The position numbers and the translations under genes were made by a program. From Microbacteriaceae bacterium VKM Ac-2854 (GTDB lineage: Bacteria; Actinomycetota; Actinomycetes; Actinomycetales; Microbacteriaceae), in NCBI GenBank assembly GCA_013205085.1, contig JABMLH010000008.1:124001-188000 (forward strand): a stretch of DNA of 64,000 bases, read 5' to 3'. The notes beneath the pieces are model-generated. The model worked only from the letters and a program-made list of their open reading frames with translations, had not been told where the DNA came from and ran no database searches. Of this stretch, positions 53,456-61,706 are shown piece after piece (within the stretch, counting starts at the first letter, position 1; each line of letters opens with the position of its first letter).

Positions 53456-55573
53456 ATGAAGCCGTTCCGCCCCGACTCGCCCTCTCCCCTGCGCAGGATG
53501 CTCGGTGTCCTCCTCGCCGCCGTGCTCGTCGCCACGATCGCCCCGTACGCCGCGGCGACCGACGCCGCGCCGAGCGACAGTCAGGAGGCGAGGCGCGCGA
53601 CGGTCAGCGAGGTGGAGCCGAACGGCAGCACGCAGACCGCGAATCAGGTCGCCCTCGGGAACTCCGTGCAGGGCTCCACCTTCGCCAGCGGCGGCAGCGA
53701 CGCCGACTACTTCGCCTACGACGCGCCCGCGGCAGGCCGAGCGACCATCCGCCTCACCTTCCCCGCCGGCCTCGGAGCCGACACCGCCTACGAGATGCGC
53801 GTCTACAACCAGAACGGCGACGCGCTCTACGATTTCACCGTCGGCGGCGCCGACTACACGGGCGACCGCATCGCCAACCGCAGCACCTTCGTCCCCGCCG
53901 GACGCTTCTACATCCGCCTCCTCGGCTACAGCAGCTACCTCGGCTGGGGCCAGACCTACAGCCTGAACACCAGCCTCACCCCCGGCGCCGTCGAAACCGA
54001 ATTCAACAACGACACCAGCACCGCAGACGTCGTGGCACTCGGTTCCGCCATCCAAGGCTCCACCCTCGCCAGCGGCGGCAGCGACGCCGACTACTTCGCC
54101 TACGACGCGCCCGCGGCAGGCCGAGCGACCATCCGCCTCACCTTCCCCGCCGGCCTCGGAGCCGACACCGCCTACGAGATGCGCGTCTACAACCAGAACG
54201 GCGACGCGCTCTACGATTTCACCGTCGGCGGCGCCGACTACACGGGCGACCGCATCGCCAACCGCAGCACCTTCGTCCCCGCCGGACGCTTCTACATCCG
54301 CCTCCTCGGCTACAGCAGCTACCTCGGCTGGGGCCAGACCTACAGCCTGAACACCAGCCTCACCCCCGGCGCCGTCGAAACCGAATTCAACAACGACACC
54401 AGCACCGCAGACGTCGTGGCACTCGGTTCCGCCATCCAAGGCTCCACCCTCGCCAGCGGCGGCAGCGACGCCGACTACTTCGCCTACGACGCGCCCGCGG
54501 CAGGCAACGCCACCCTCCGTTTCACGTTCCCGGCCGGCTTGGGTTCCGGAACCGCTTACGAGCTGCGGGTCTACGACGAGAACGGCGACCGGCTGTACGA
54601 CTTCACCGCGACCGGCGCCGACAGCGACGGCAGTCGGATCGCCGGCCAGCAGATCGCGCTCGCCTCGGGTCGCAGCTACGTGCGGGTGCTCGGTTACAGC
54701 AGCTACCTGGGTTGGGGCAAGACCTACGACCTCTCCGTCGCGTTCCCGCTGAACGCCGGCACGCCGACCATCTCCGGCACGCCGAGCATCGGCAGCAGCC
54801 TCACGGCGAATCCCGGCACCTGGACGCCCGCTCCCGTGAGCTTCGGCTACCAGTGGAATCGCGACGGTGCCGCGATCTCCGGAGCGACCGGCAGCTCCTA
54901 CACGGTCACGATCGCCGACGTCGACCGCAAGCTCACCGTCGCCGTCACCGGGTCGAAGCCGGGATCCGCCGCGCAGACGCGCACGAGCGCCGCGGTGACC
55001 GGGCGCGGATCCTTCACCGACGTCTCGTCGTCGAACCCGTTCTTCGCCGACATCGAATGGATGAAGGCCGAGGGCATCTCCACCGGCACGAAGCAGGCGG
55101 ACGGCACGTTCCTCTACAAGCCGTCGGATCCGGTCTCGCGCCAGGCGATGGCCTCGTTCCTCTACCGCTACAGCGACGAGACGTTCACGGCTCCGGCCAC
55201 GCCGTCCTTCACGGATGTGCCCACGAGCAACCCGTTCTACACCGCGATCGAATGGATGAAGGCCGAAGGCATCTCCACCGGCTATCCGCAACCCGACGGC
55301 ACCGTGCTCTACAAGCCCGTCGACGCGGTGTCGCGCGAGGCCATGGCCGCGTTCCTGTACCGATTCAGCGACGACACGTTCACTCCGCCGACCACCCCGT
55401 CATTCACGGACGTACCGACGACGAGCACCTTCTACACGGCGATCGAGTGGATGAAGGCGGAGCGCATCTCGACCGGATACGCGCAGCCGGACGGCACGGT
55501 CACCTACCGACCCAGCAGCCCCGTCACGCGCGAGGCGATGGCGGCGTTCCTGCACCGCTACGACGGCCGCTGA
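53456..55573 (+). CDS. Secreted PPC-repeat and SLH-like surface protein
   Basis: A 705-residue exported protein. After a signal peptide (RRMLGVLLAAVLVATIAPYA) come three pre-peptidase C-terminal (PPC-like) domains of 128 residues (from about 55, 183 and 311), an Ig-like domain (TISGTPSIGSSLTANPGTW, about 437-515) and three SLH-like repeats (FTDVSSSNPFFADIEWMKAE and its copies, each with GISTG and R-x-x-MAxFLYR). SLH-like repeats suggest non-covalent wall attachment. The second PPC unit is an exact copy of the first at DNA level over most of its length. ATG 53456 with AGGAG upstream. Binding partner unknown. Confidence 0.85.
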   Translation: MKPFRPDSPSPLRRMLGVLLAAVLVATIAPYAAATDAAPSDSQEARRATVSEVEPNGSTQTANQVALGNSVQGSTFASGGSDADYFAYDAPAAGRATIRLTFPAGLGADTAYEMRVYNQNGDALYDFTVGGADYTGDRIANRSTFVPAGRFYIRLLGYSSYLGWGQTYSLNTSLTPGAVETEFNNDTSTADVVALGSAIQGSTLASGGSDADYFAYDAPAAGRATIRLTFPAGLGADTAYEMRVYNQNGDALYDFTVGGADYTGDRIANRSTFVPAGRFYIRLLGYSSYLGWGQTYSLNTSLTPGAVETEFNNDTSTADVVALGSAIQGSTLASGGSDADYFAYDAPAAGNATLRFTFPAGLGSGTAYELRVYDENGDRLYDFTATGADSDGSRIAGQQIALASGRSYVRVLGYSSYLGWGKTYDLSVAFPLNAGTPTISGTPSIGSSLTANPGTWTPAPVSFGYQWNRDGAAISGATGSSYTVTIADVDRKLTVAVTGSKPGSAAQTRTSAAVTGRGSFTDVSSSNPFFADIEWMKAEGISTGTKQADGTFLYKPSDPVSRQAMASFLYRYSDETFTAPATPSFTDVPTSNPFYTAIEWMKAEGISTGYPQPDGTVLYKPVDAVSREAMAAFLYRFSDDTFTPPTTPSFTDVPTTSTFYTAIEWMKAERISTGYAQPDGTVTYRPSSPVTREAMAAFLHRYDGR
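53684..54505. repeat. Exact 384-bp tandem duplication in PPC protein gene
   Basis: Sequence from 53684 to 54121 is identical to 54068 to 54505, a 438-bp identity at an offset of 384 bp (128 codons). The third unit diverges after GCGGCAGG at 54505. Confidence 0.95.
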
Positions 55574-55593
55574 GCGACATCGGTCGCCCCTGA

Positions 55594-55628
55594 GCCGGCC
55601 CCGGCGGGATTCGTTCCGCCGGGGTCGG
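55594..55628. terminator. Intrinsic terminator after PPC/SLH gene
   Basis: GCCGGCCCCGGCGG pairs with CCGCCGGGGTCGGC (one mismatch each side) around GATTCGTT. Confidence 0.75.
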
Positions 55629-55733
55629 CGTCCGTGGGGACTGCGCCCGGGAGGGCCACGCTCGTGGGGCCGCTCGCGGGGGCGTGCGCTCGGGGGGCCG
55701 TGTCCTTCTGGGCGTCCGCACGGACAGGTGCCG

Positions 55734-55739
55734 GATACT
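55734..55739 (+). promoter_or_regulatory. -10 box GATACT, leaderless acyl-CoA synthetase
   Basis: GATACT lies 6 nt before GTG 55746 and decides the start over ATG 55728. Confidence 0.5.
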
Positions 55740-55745
55740 CTTCCG

Positions 55746-57443
55746 GTGTCTTCCGGATCCTCGTTCCTCGCGGCTCGGCCGTGGCTCTCCTCCTACGCCG
55801 ACGGCGTCCCGGCCGAGATCGCGCCGCCGACGCAGACCCTCGTCGACATGCTCGACGCCGCGGTGCGCGGCCACGGCGGCCGGGTCGCCCTCGACTTCTT
55901 CGGTGCGACCACCAGCTACGACCGGCTCGGCGAACAGGTCGCGCGCGCCGCGGAGGGTTTGCGCCGGCTCGGCGTCGCCGCCGGCGATCGCGTCGCCCTG
56001 GTGCTGCCGAACTGCCCGCAGCACGTCGTCGCTTTCTACGCCGTGCTGCGCCTGGGCGCGATCGTGGTGGAGCACAACCCGCTCTACACCGCCCGCGAAC
56101 TGCGGCACCAGTTCGAGGATCACGGCGCCACCGTCGCGATCGTCTGGGACAAGGTCGCCGATACCGTGGCCGCGTTCCCCGGCGACGTCGCCGTCGAGCA
56201 CCTGGTCGCGGTCGACCTCACCACCGCCATGCCGTTGGGCAAGCGTGTCGCCCTGCGGCTGCCGGTGAAGAAGGCCCGCGAGGCCCGCGCCGCGCTGACC
56301 ACGAAGCCTCGCACCCGCGTCGCGCGGTGGGACGACCTGGTCGGTTCCCGTCGAGTCGCCCGCAAGCATCCGCGGCCGCAACTCGGTGACACCGCACTGC
56401 TGCAGTACACCAGCGGTACGACCGGAACCCCGAAGGGTGCCGTCCTCAGCCACGCCAATCTGCGCGCGAACGCCGCGCAGAGCGTCGCCTGGGTGCCGGG
56501 GCTGCGCCCCGGTCACGAGACGTTCTACGGCGTGCTGCCGCTCTTCCACGCCTACGGGCTGACGCTGTGCCTGACCACCGCGATCAGCATCGGCGCTCGG
56601 ATCGTGTTGTTCCCCAAGTTCGATCTCGATCTCGTCATCGCGGCGGCGAAGACCGCTCCGCCCACCTTCCTGCCGGCCGTACCGCCGATCTACGACGCAC
56701 TGTCGCGATCCGCCGAGCGTGGCGGGATCGACCTGTCGGGCATCCGCTTCGCGATCTCCGGCGCCATGAGCCTGCCCGTCGCGACGGTGGATCGCTGGGA
56801 ACGCGCCAGCCGCGGCCTGTTGATCGAGGGATACGGCATGACCGAGGCGTCGCCGATCGCGCTCGGCAATCCCATGGGGCCGACCCGACGGCCGGGCACC
56901 GTCGGTGTGCCGTTCCCGAGCACGGAGATCCGCCTGGTCGATCCGGACGACCCGACGATCGACCGTGCCCCCGGCGAGTCCGGCGAGTTGCTCCTGCGCG
57001 GGCCGCAGGTCTTCCAGGGCTACTGGCGTCGGTCGGACGAGACGGCCGCCACCCTGCTCCCCGGCGGCTGGTTGCGCACGGGCGACATCGCCACCGTCTC
57101 CCCCGACGGCTTCGTCGCCATCGTCGATCGCGCCAAGGAGCTGATCATCACCGGTGGCTTCAACGTCTCGCCCACGGAGGTCGAGGGGATGCTGGAGTCG
57201 CACCCCGACGTGCTGCGCGCCGCCGTCGTCGGCCTGCAGCGCGCCTCCGGTGGCGAGGACGTGGCCGCGGCGGTCACCCTGCGCGCGGGCGCGGTCTTCG
57301 ACGCCGGAGCGCTGCGCGACTTCTGCCGCTTGCATCTCGCCGCGTACAAGGTGCCCAAGCGCATCGTGCACCTGGAGGCGCTGCCCACCTCCTTGATCGG
57401 CAAGGTGCTGCGCAAACAGGTCCGCGAGCAACTCGAAGGCTGA
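55746..57443 (+). CDS. Long-chain fatty-acid-CoA ligase (FadD-like)
   Basis: Adenylate-forming enzyme that activates fatty acids to acyl-CoA. Motifs: A3/P-loop YTSGTTGTPKGAVLSH, A5 GYGMTEASP, A7 GWLRTGDIATVSPDGF, A8 VDRAKELIITGGFNVSPTEV, and A10 catalytic Lys in PTSLIGKVLRKQ. Length 565. Start at GTG 55746 is set by a GATACT box 6 nt before it. No beta-oxidation genes are adjacent. Acyl chain preference not inferable. Confidence 0.92.
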   Translation: MSSGSSFLAARPWLSSYADGVPAEIAPPTQTLVDMLDAAVRGHGGRVALDFFGATTSYDRLGEQVARAAEGLRRLGVAAGDRVALVLPNCPQHVVAFYAVLRLGAIVVEHNPLYTARELRHQFEDHGATVAIVWDKVADTVAAFPGDVAVEHLVAVDLTTAMPLGKRVALRLPVKKAREARAALTTKPRTRVARWDDLVGSRRVARKHPRPQLGDTALLQYTSGTTGTPKGAVLSHANLRANAAQSVAWVPGLRPGHETFYGVLPLFHAYGLTLCLTTAISIGARIVLFPKFDLDLVIAAAKTAPPTFLPAVPPIYDALSRSAERGGIDLSGIRFAISGAMSLPVATVDRWERASRGLLIEGYGMTEASPIALGNPMGPTRRPGTVGVPFPSTEIRLVDPDDPTIDRAPGESGELLLRGPQVFQGYWRRSDETAATLLPGGWLRTGDIATVSPDGFVAIVDRAKELIITGGFNVSPTEVEGMLESHPDVLRAAVVGLQRASGGEDVAAAVTLRAGAVFDAGALRDFCRLHLAAYKVPKRIVHLEALPTSLIGKVLRKQVREQLEG

Positions 57444-57455
57444 GCGGGGCGGCCG

Positions 57456-57516
57456 AACCCCCAGTAGCGTGCGAGACCCCCACGTCGAACGGGGGCCTCG
57501 CATGCAGCAGGGGGTT
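57456..57516. terminator. Nested inverted repeat with AACCCCC/GGGGGTT outer arms
   Basis: Outer arms AACCCCC (57456-57462) and GGGGGTT (57510-57516); inner arms GCGTGCGAGACCCCC and GGGGGCCTCGCATGC with two mismatches around ACGTCGAAC. Ends the fadD-like transcript. Related to 4282 by the outer arm and GGGGGTTTCAC. Confidence 0.75.
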
Positions 57517-57543
57517 TCACTGAGACGCGCGGTTGCGCCGCGC

Positions 57544-57549
57544 TAGCAT
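57544..57549 (+). promoter_or_regulatory. -10 box TAGCAT, leaderless P-loop protein gene
   Basis: TAGCAT is 6 nt before ATG 57556. Confidence 0.5.
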
Positions 57550-57555
57550 CGCGAC

Positions 57556-58101
57556 ATGCGGATCGTCGTCTCGGGCACACACGCGAGCGGAAAGAGCACT
57601 CTGATCTCCGACTTCGCGCTCCGCCACCCCGACTTCACCGTGCTGCCCGACCCTTTCGACCTCATCGACGAGGCCTGGGATCAGCCGAGCGCGGCGATGT
57701 TCGCCAGGCAGCTGGGTATCGCGGCACAGCGACTCGATGCTGACGAGGTCGCGGGGAATGTCATTGCAGAGCGTGGACCACTGGACTTCCTCGCCTACTT
57801 ACTTGCTCTCGACGAGGTGAGGGGCGCATCCCTCTCCGCCGATCTCCTGGAGCGATCGACCGCCATCACCGCGGAGGCGCTCCGTCACGTCGACCTGCTC
57901 GTCGTGCTGCCGCTCGACTCCGCGGATCCGATCGAGGTCGGCGCCGAGGAAGACCCCGAGCTGAGGCAGTCGATGAACGACGTGCTGATGGATCTGGTCG
58001 ATGACCCTGATCTCGTCGGTTCGCGGCTCAGGGTGGTGGAGGTCGTCGGGATCCCGAGTGACAGGCTCCGCCGACTCGAGGAAGTCGTCAGCGAGTTCTG
58101 A
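57556..58101 (+). CDS. P-loop kinase/ATPase-like protein (AAA_28-like)
   Basis: A 181-residue nucleotide-binding protein that starts MRIVVSGTHASGKSTLISDF with a perfect Walker A at 7-14. ERGPLDFLAYLLAL resembles the ERG/DxxDxxAY region of deoxynucleoside- or NAD-type kinases, and LLVVLPLDSADP the Walker B strand. The family is often described as ATP/GTP-binding with unknown substrate. Leaderless ATG. No partner gene. I cannot name the substrate. Confidence 0.75.
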   Translation: MRIVVSGTHASGKSTLISDFALRHPDFTVLPDPFDLIDEAWDQPSAAMFARQLGIAAQRLDADEVAGNVIAERGPLDFLAYLLALDEVRGASLSADLLERSTAITAEALRHVDLLVVLPLDSADPIEVGAEEDPELRQSMNDVLMDLVDDPDLVGSRLRVVEVVGIPSDRLRRLEEVVSEF

Positions 58102-58144
58102 ACCCGGAGGGAGGGGGTTGTCAGTGAACGCGGTGCAATGGAAA

Positions 58145-58170
58145 AGGCCCGGAGCCGAAGCTCCGGGCCT
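58145..58170. terminator. Intrinsic terminator of tRNA-Ala
   Basis: AGGCCCGGAG and CTCCGGGCCT form a 10-bp stem with a 6-nt loop (CCGAAG on plus). On the minus strand it is followed by TTTTC, directly after the tRNA. Confidence 0.85.
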
Positions 58171-58177
58171 GACGTTG

Positions 58178-58253
58178 TGGTGGATCCGAGGGGATTCGAA
58201 CCCCTGACCTCTTCATTGCGAACGAAGCGCGCTACCAACTGCGCCACGGACCC
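58178..58253 (-). tRNA. tRNA-Ala(CGC)
   Basis: 76 nt including encoded CCA. Anticodon loop TTCGCAA (anticodon CGC), T arm AGGGG-TTCGAAT-CCCCT, acceptor GGGTCCG/CGGATCC. The G3-U70 wobble pair, the main identity element for alanyl-tRNA synthetase, is present. Reads GCG codons. Confidence 0.97.
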
Positions 58254-58354
58254 TTGGCGTTGTCTCGAGGCCTGCAGTGCCCCGAACAACTCGACAAGAC
58301 TAGCACGCCCCGGGGGCGGCCTTCGCCACCGCCCCGGCGCTGCCGTCCGCCGGA

Positions 58355-59320
58355 CTACGCGCCTCGGCGACGCTGCAGCGCCTGGTCGAGGTCGATGGCG
58401 TCGACGCCGTCGATAACGCCCATCGACGCGAAGCGGGAGGTGGGCTTGGCGGGCTCGGCAGCCGGAGCGGCCTGACGCGGGGCGCGGATCGGCGCCACCT
58501 CGGGAGCCGCGGCCGCCGCGCGCTGCGCGAGTTCCGCCTCCGCCGCCGCCGCGCGCATCCGCTCGACCGCGTCGATCGACGCCATCGCGCTGGCTGCGAC
58601 GGAACCGCGCGAGAGGTAGAGCGGCTTGGGCAGCGGCTGCGGCGTCCAGCCAGGGGCTTGCTCCTCGGCACTGATCGTTTCGATCACATCGGTGTCGGGG
58701 TGCGCGATCTCGGCCTCGAAGACCTCGGCCGGGCGGTACTCGGCCTGCGCCCGTTCGGCGGGCGCGGCTGCGGCTACGGTGCCGCGCTTGCGCCCCGGAG
58801 CCAGCATGATCAGCGTGCCGAGACCGGCGGTGAACACCGCGCCGGCGATCACCGGCACCAGCCAGCTGCCACCGAACGCGAGCAGCACGAGTCCGACGAT
58901 GCCGCCGATCAGCCCGAGCAGCACGCCCAGGGCGGCCGACTGGCGCCAACGCAACGCGCTCGTGCCGGTCTGCGCGCTGCGCCGGGTCTGCACCGCCACC
59001 CGGTGCAGTGCCTCGCGTGCCGCTTTCTCCGCCTGTGCCAGCTCCATCGCCTGTGCCTTCTCTTCGGCTCGTCGTCGTGTCTCGGTCGCCCGGAGCGTCC
59101 GCTGCTGAGCGGCGACTTCTCGGGCGGTCGCCTCGGCACGAACGTGCTCGGGGACCTCCGCCGTCTCGGCGAGGATGCGCAAGGTCTGCTGCAGCCGCAC
59201 CGCGTTGCGCTCAGTCGCCAGGAACGACCGTCGACGCAACCACGTCGGAATGAGGTAGACGACCCACAGTGCGGCCGCGAGCGCCCAGACGACGCCACCA
59301 CCCAGCCAGTCTCCACTCAT
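58355..59320 (-). CDS. SepX/GlpR-like membrane protein of cell division
   Basis: A 321-residue membrane protein. One helix at residues 8-27 (GGVVWALAAALWVVYLIPTW), a basic coiled region (55-125), then a two-helix hairpin (about 130-175: LGVLLGLIGGIVGLVLLAFG and VIAGAVFTAGLGTLIMLAP) and a disordered Ala-rich tail. Position beside rimJ and galU and the topology match Rv0996, corynebacterial GlpR and Streptomyces SepX, division proteins that contact FtsZ-associated partners. In those species the MoeA-like Glp is encoded nearby; here it is absent. ATG 59320 with TACGGT 7 nt upstream, leaderless. Confidence 0.75.
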   Translation of the reverse strand: MSGDWLGGGVVWALAAALWVVYLIPTWLRRRSFLATERNAVRLQQTLRILAETAEVPEHVRAEATAREVAAQQRTLRATETRRRAEEKAQAMELAQAEKAAREALHRVAVQTRRSAQTGTSALRWRQSAALGVLLGLIGGIVGLVLLAFGGSWLVPVIAGAVFTAGLGTLIMLAPGRKRGTVAAAAPAERAQAEYRPAEVFEAEIAHPDTDVIETISAEEQAPGWTPQPLPKPLYLSRGSVAASAMASIDAVERMRAAAAEAELAQRAAAAAPEVAPIRAPRQAAPAAEPAKPTSRFASMGVIDGVDAIDLDQALQRRRGA

Positions 59321-59327
59321 GCGGTCA

Positions 59328-59333
59328 ACCGTA
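59328..59333 (-). promoter_or_regulatory. -10 box TACGGT, leaderless sepX/glpR-like gene
   Basis: TACGGT lies 7 nt upstream of ATG 59320. Confidence 0.45.
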
Positions 59334-59359
59334 TGAGTTGCGCGACACGGATCGCGTGA

Positions 59360-60097
59360 TTACGGGTAGGTGTGTCCGTACGGATCCGCAGATCCGTCGC
59401 CGATCAGGCGATGACTCGGGGCGGCCAGGCCGATGCCCGATGGCGGGCCGGACAGCCCGGATCGGTGCGAGGCCCGCAGGTCGGCGTCGCTCGGCACGCC
59501 GACTTCGTGCGGCACCTGACCGTCGAGCCAGCGGCGCAGCACACCGCGCGGCACTTCTTCGCCGACGAGGGCGAAGCAGAAGTGGTCGCGCCAGTCGCCG
59601 TTGATGTGGATGTAGCGCCGACGCAGCCCTTCGTAGCGGAAGCCGAGCTTGTCGACGACGCGGAGGGACGGACCGTTCTCGGGTCGGATGCAGATCTCGA
59701 TGCGGTGCAGGCCGAGATCGAAGAACGCGTAGTCGGTGGCGAGCGCGACCGAGGTGGGGGTGAGGCCACGGCCCGCGAAACGCTCGGCGACCCAGTAGCC
59801 GATCGAGGCGGAGGAGAGCGAGCCGTAGCCGATGTTGGAGACGTTCAGCTGTCCGGCGAGTTGGCCGTCCCACTCGATGATGAACGGCAAGCCGCCGCCC
59901 ACGCGAGCGTTCTGCTGCAGCGAGCGGATGCTGGCACGCACGTCGAACGGGGCGCCGCCGCGCGGATCCGAGGCCTCCCACTGCCGCAACCAACTGCGAT
60001 TGGCGATGAGTTCGCGCTCCAGGCTCCGCGCGTCGCGCAGACGGATGGGGCGGATCGTGACCCGGCCCTCACTCAGCGTCGGAATGGGGAGCGCCAT
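59360..60097 (-). CDS. GNAT acetyltransferase, RimJ/RimL type
   Basis: A 245-residue acyltransferase. Core blocks: GRVTIRPIRLRDA, SIGYWVAERFAGRGLTPTSV (the acetyl-CoA loop RGLTPT), LHRIEICIRPENGPSLRVVD, KLGFRYEGLRRRYIHINGDW. Homologous to Rv0995 (rimJ) with the same neighbours. ATG 60097 is chosen over an upstream ATG (60169) because TACGCT lies 7 nt before it. The substrate may be ribosomal protein alanine or another N-terminus. Confidence 0.88.
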   Translation of the reverse strand: MALPIPTLSEGRVTIRPIRLRDARSLERELIANRSWLRQWEASDPRGGAPFDVRASIRSLQQNARVGGGLPFIIEWDGQLAGQLNVSNIGYGSLSSASIGYWVAERFAGRGLTPTSVALATDYAFFDLGLHRIEICIRPENGPSLRVVDKLGFRYEGLRRRYIHINGDWRDHFCFALVGEEVPRGVLRRWLDGQVPHEVGVPSDADLRASHRSGLSGPPSGIGLAAPSHRLIGDGSADPYGHTYP

Positions 60098-60104
60098 AAC
60101 TCCG

Positions 60105-60110
60105 AGCGTA
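60105..60110 (-). promoter_or_regulatory. -10 box TACGCT, leaderless rimJ
   Basis: TACGCT is 7 nt upstream of ATG 60097. Confidence 0.45.
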
Positions 60111-60292
60111 GCCCGTTTTCGGGCGGCTTCCTTCTTCGTCGGTTGCGGAGGCTCGAAGGTCCCTAACACGGTGAATCCGGGGTCGAGTCGTCCCGGATCG
60201 CCGTCCCGGTGCGTTCAGTGTCAGTGGTCCGCGCTGGAATACTCGTATGGATCAGACGAGGCGACAGCAAGCACCGCACGCGGTGCGCGAGA

Positions 60293-60533
60293 GTCGAGTA
60301 GCCAAAGGCCGCTGATGAACAATGTCGGCGAAGCCGTCCCTCCGGTGGTTGAGCTTGCCGACTTGTCCTGAGCCTGTCGAAGGGAACCCGGCCGACCGTA
60401 TCGAAACCCTTGCACCTGCTCTCAAGAGAGGATGCATGGGTCTCGATACGCGTCGGCCGGATTTCGACAAGCTCAACCACCGCGAGGGCCGGCTTCGCCG
60501 GCGGCGCCCATCAGCGGCCTTGGGCTACTCGAC
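60293..60533. repeat. 241-bp imperfect palindrome with GGTTGAGC/TTCGACA core
   Basis: The first 68 bases (GTCGAGTAGCCAAAGGCCGC onward) are matched by the reverse complement of the last 69. Inside are GGCCGACCGTATCGAAACCC and its inverse at 60437-60460, and the centre near 60413 is TTGCACCTGCTCTC/AAGAGAGGATGCAT. A 28-bp piece (60361-60388, TGTCCTGAGCCTGTCGAAGG) occurs only on the left. Confidence 0.85.
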
Positions 60534-60624
60534 CAGCGAGAGGGCGGACACACCAGTGGGATGCCTTTTCCAACGGCACCACCGCCGAACAAGCCGGATT
60601 CTGAACGCCCGACCCGCGACCCCC

Positions 60625-60669
60625 GCTGATCGAGCCCGCCGAAAACACAACGCGGCAAGCTCAACCAGC
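60625..60669. terminator. 17-bp imperfect inverted repeat after galU
   Basis: GCTGATCGAGCCCGCCG (60625-60641) against CGGCAAGCTCAACCAGC (60653-60669), four mismatches in the stem. Shares the GGTTGAGC element with 23651 and 60293; on the minus strand it follows the galU stop. Confidence 0.55.
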
Positions 60670-60676
60670 GGTGACG

Positions 60677-61573
60677 TCAGTCCTCGAGGCCGCCGACGAA
60701 GTCCTTCAGCCACGGGCGCAGGTCGGGGCCGAGGTCCTCGCGGTCGGAGGCGAGCTGCACGATCGCCTTGATGTAGTCGAGCTTGTCGCCGGTGTCGTAG
60801 CGGCGGCCACGGAAGACGACGCCGTAGACGCCACCGAACTCGGCCGGGTCCTGCGCCATCCGCTCCAGCGCATCCGTCAGCTGGATCTCGCCGCCCTTGC
60901 CGGGCTCGGTCTCGTCCAGAACGCCGAACACCTCGGGCTTGAGCACGTACCGTCCGATGATCGCGAGGTTCGACGGCGCGTCCTCCTTGGACGGCTTCTC
61001 GACGAGACCGGTGATCCGCACCACGTCGTCCTCATCCGTCGTCTCGACCGCGGCGCAGCCGTACAGGTGGATCTGGTCGGGGTCGACCTCGAGCAGGGCG
61101 ACGACGGTGGTGTCGCGCTGCTCGGCGACCTCGATCATCCGCGCCAGCAGCAGGTCGCGCTCGTCGATCAGGTCATCGCCCAGCAGGACGGCGAACGGTT
61201 CGTGGCCGACGTGCTTCTGAGCGCGGGAGACGGCGTGGCCGAGTCCCTTCGGGTCGCCCTGGCGCACGAAGTGGATGTCGGCGAGCTCGCTCGCCTTCTG
61301 CACGTGCGCGAGCTTCTTGTCGTCGTTCTTCTTGGTCAGGTTGTGCTCGAGCTCGGGAACCGAGTCGAAGTGGTTGCTGATCGCGTTCTTGTTGCGGCCG
61401 ATGATGACCAGCACGTCGTCGAGACCGGCGCCGACGGCCTCCTCCACCACGTACTGGAGTGCCGGCTTGTCGACGACCGGAAGCATCTCCTTCGGAATGG
61501 CCTTGGTCGCGGGAAGGAAGCGGGTGCCGAGGCCGGCCGCGGGGATGACTGCTTTTCGAATCCGAGTGCCCAT
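60677..61573 (-). CDS. galU: UTP-glucose-1-phosphate uridylyltransferase
   Basis: Makes UDP-glucose from UTP and glucose-1-phosphate, precursor for wall glycans. The N-terminal nucleotide loop AVIPAAGLGTRFLPATKAIP, the substrate loop PVVDKPALQYVVEEAV, AVLLGDDLIDE with the metal Asp, and LVEKPSKEDAPSNLAIIGRY are all present; length 298 is standard. ATG 61573 lies 8 nt after TAGTAT. Divergent from the 5-FCL gene, which has its own promoter about 130 bp away. Confidence 0.97.
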   Translation of the reverse strand: MGTRIRKAVIPAAGLGTRFLPATKAIPKEMLPVVDKPALQYVVEEAVGAGLDDVLVIIGRNKNAISNHFDSVPELEHNLTKKNDDKKLAHVQKASELADIHFVRQGDPKGLGHAVSRAQKHVGHEPFAVLLGDDLIDERDLLLARMIEVAEQRDTTVVALLEVDPDQIHLYGCAAVETTDEDDVVRITGLVEKPSKEDAPSNLAIIGRYVLKPEVFGVLDETEPGKGGEIQLTDALERMAQDPAEFGGVYGVVFRGRRYDTGDKLDYIKAIVQLASDREDLGPDLRPWLKDFVGGLED

Positions 61574-61581
61574 GGGGCGCC

Positions 61582-61587
61582 ATACTA
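61582..61587 (-). promoter_or_regulatory. -10 box TAGTAT of galU
   Basis: TAGTAT is 8 nt before ATG 61573. Confidence 0.45.
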
Positions 61588-61694
61588 CTGGGACCGATGA
61601 ACGGCAATGTTTCAAGGATGGGACGCGTGACGCCATTGGTCACCCCCAGCCCGGGGCATGATGTCCCGTCCGCGGTGCGCGACCCGGCCTCCTT

Positions 61695-61700
61695 TAGAAT
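61695..61700 (+). promoter_or_regulatory. -10 box TAGAAT, leaderless 5-FCL gene
   Basis: TAGAAT is 6 nt before ATG 61707. Confidence 0.55.
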
Positions 61701-61706
61701 GTGCGC

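Larger units (their letters stand above)
60098..60676. other. 579-bp gap between rimJ and galU made of repeats
   Basis: The only structure is a large imperfect palindrome (60293-60533), a small hairpin GCACCGC/GCGGTGC near 60271-60286 and a second inverted repeat (60625-60669). No ORF has coding character. In other actinobacteria this place commonly holds moeA/glp. Confidence 0.7.

Noticed and set aside
60293-60533. Palindrome as a degraded transposon with coding content
   Set aside because: All frames through it lack coding character; it is better described as an intergenic palindromic repeat.
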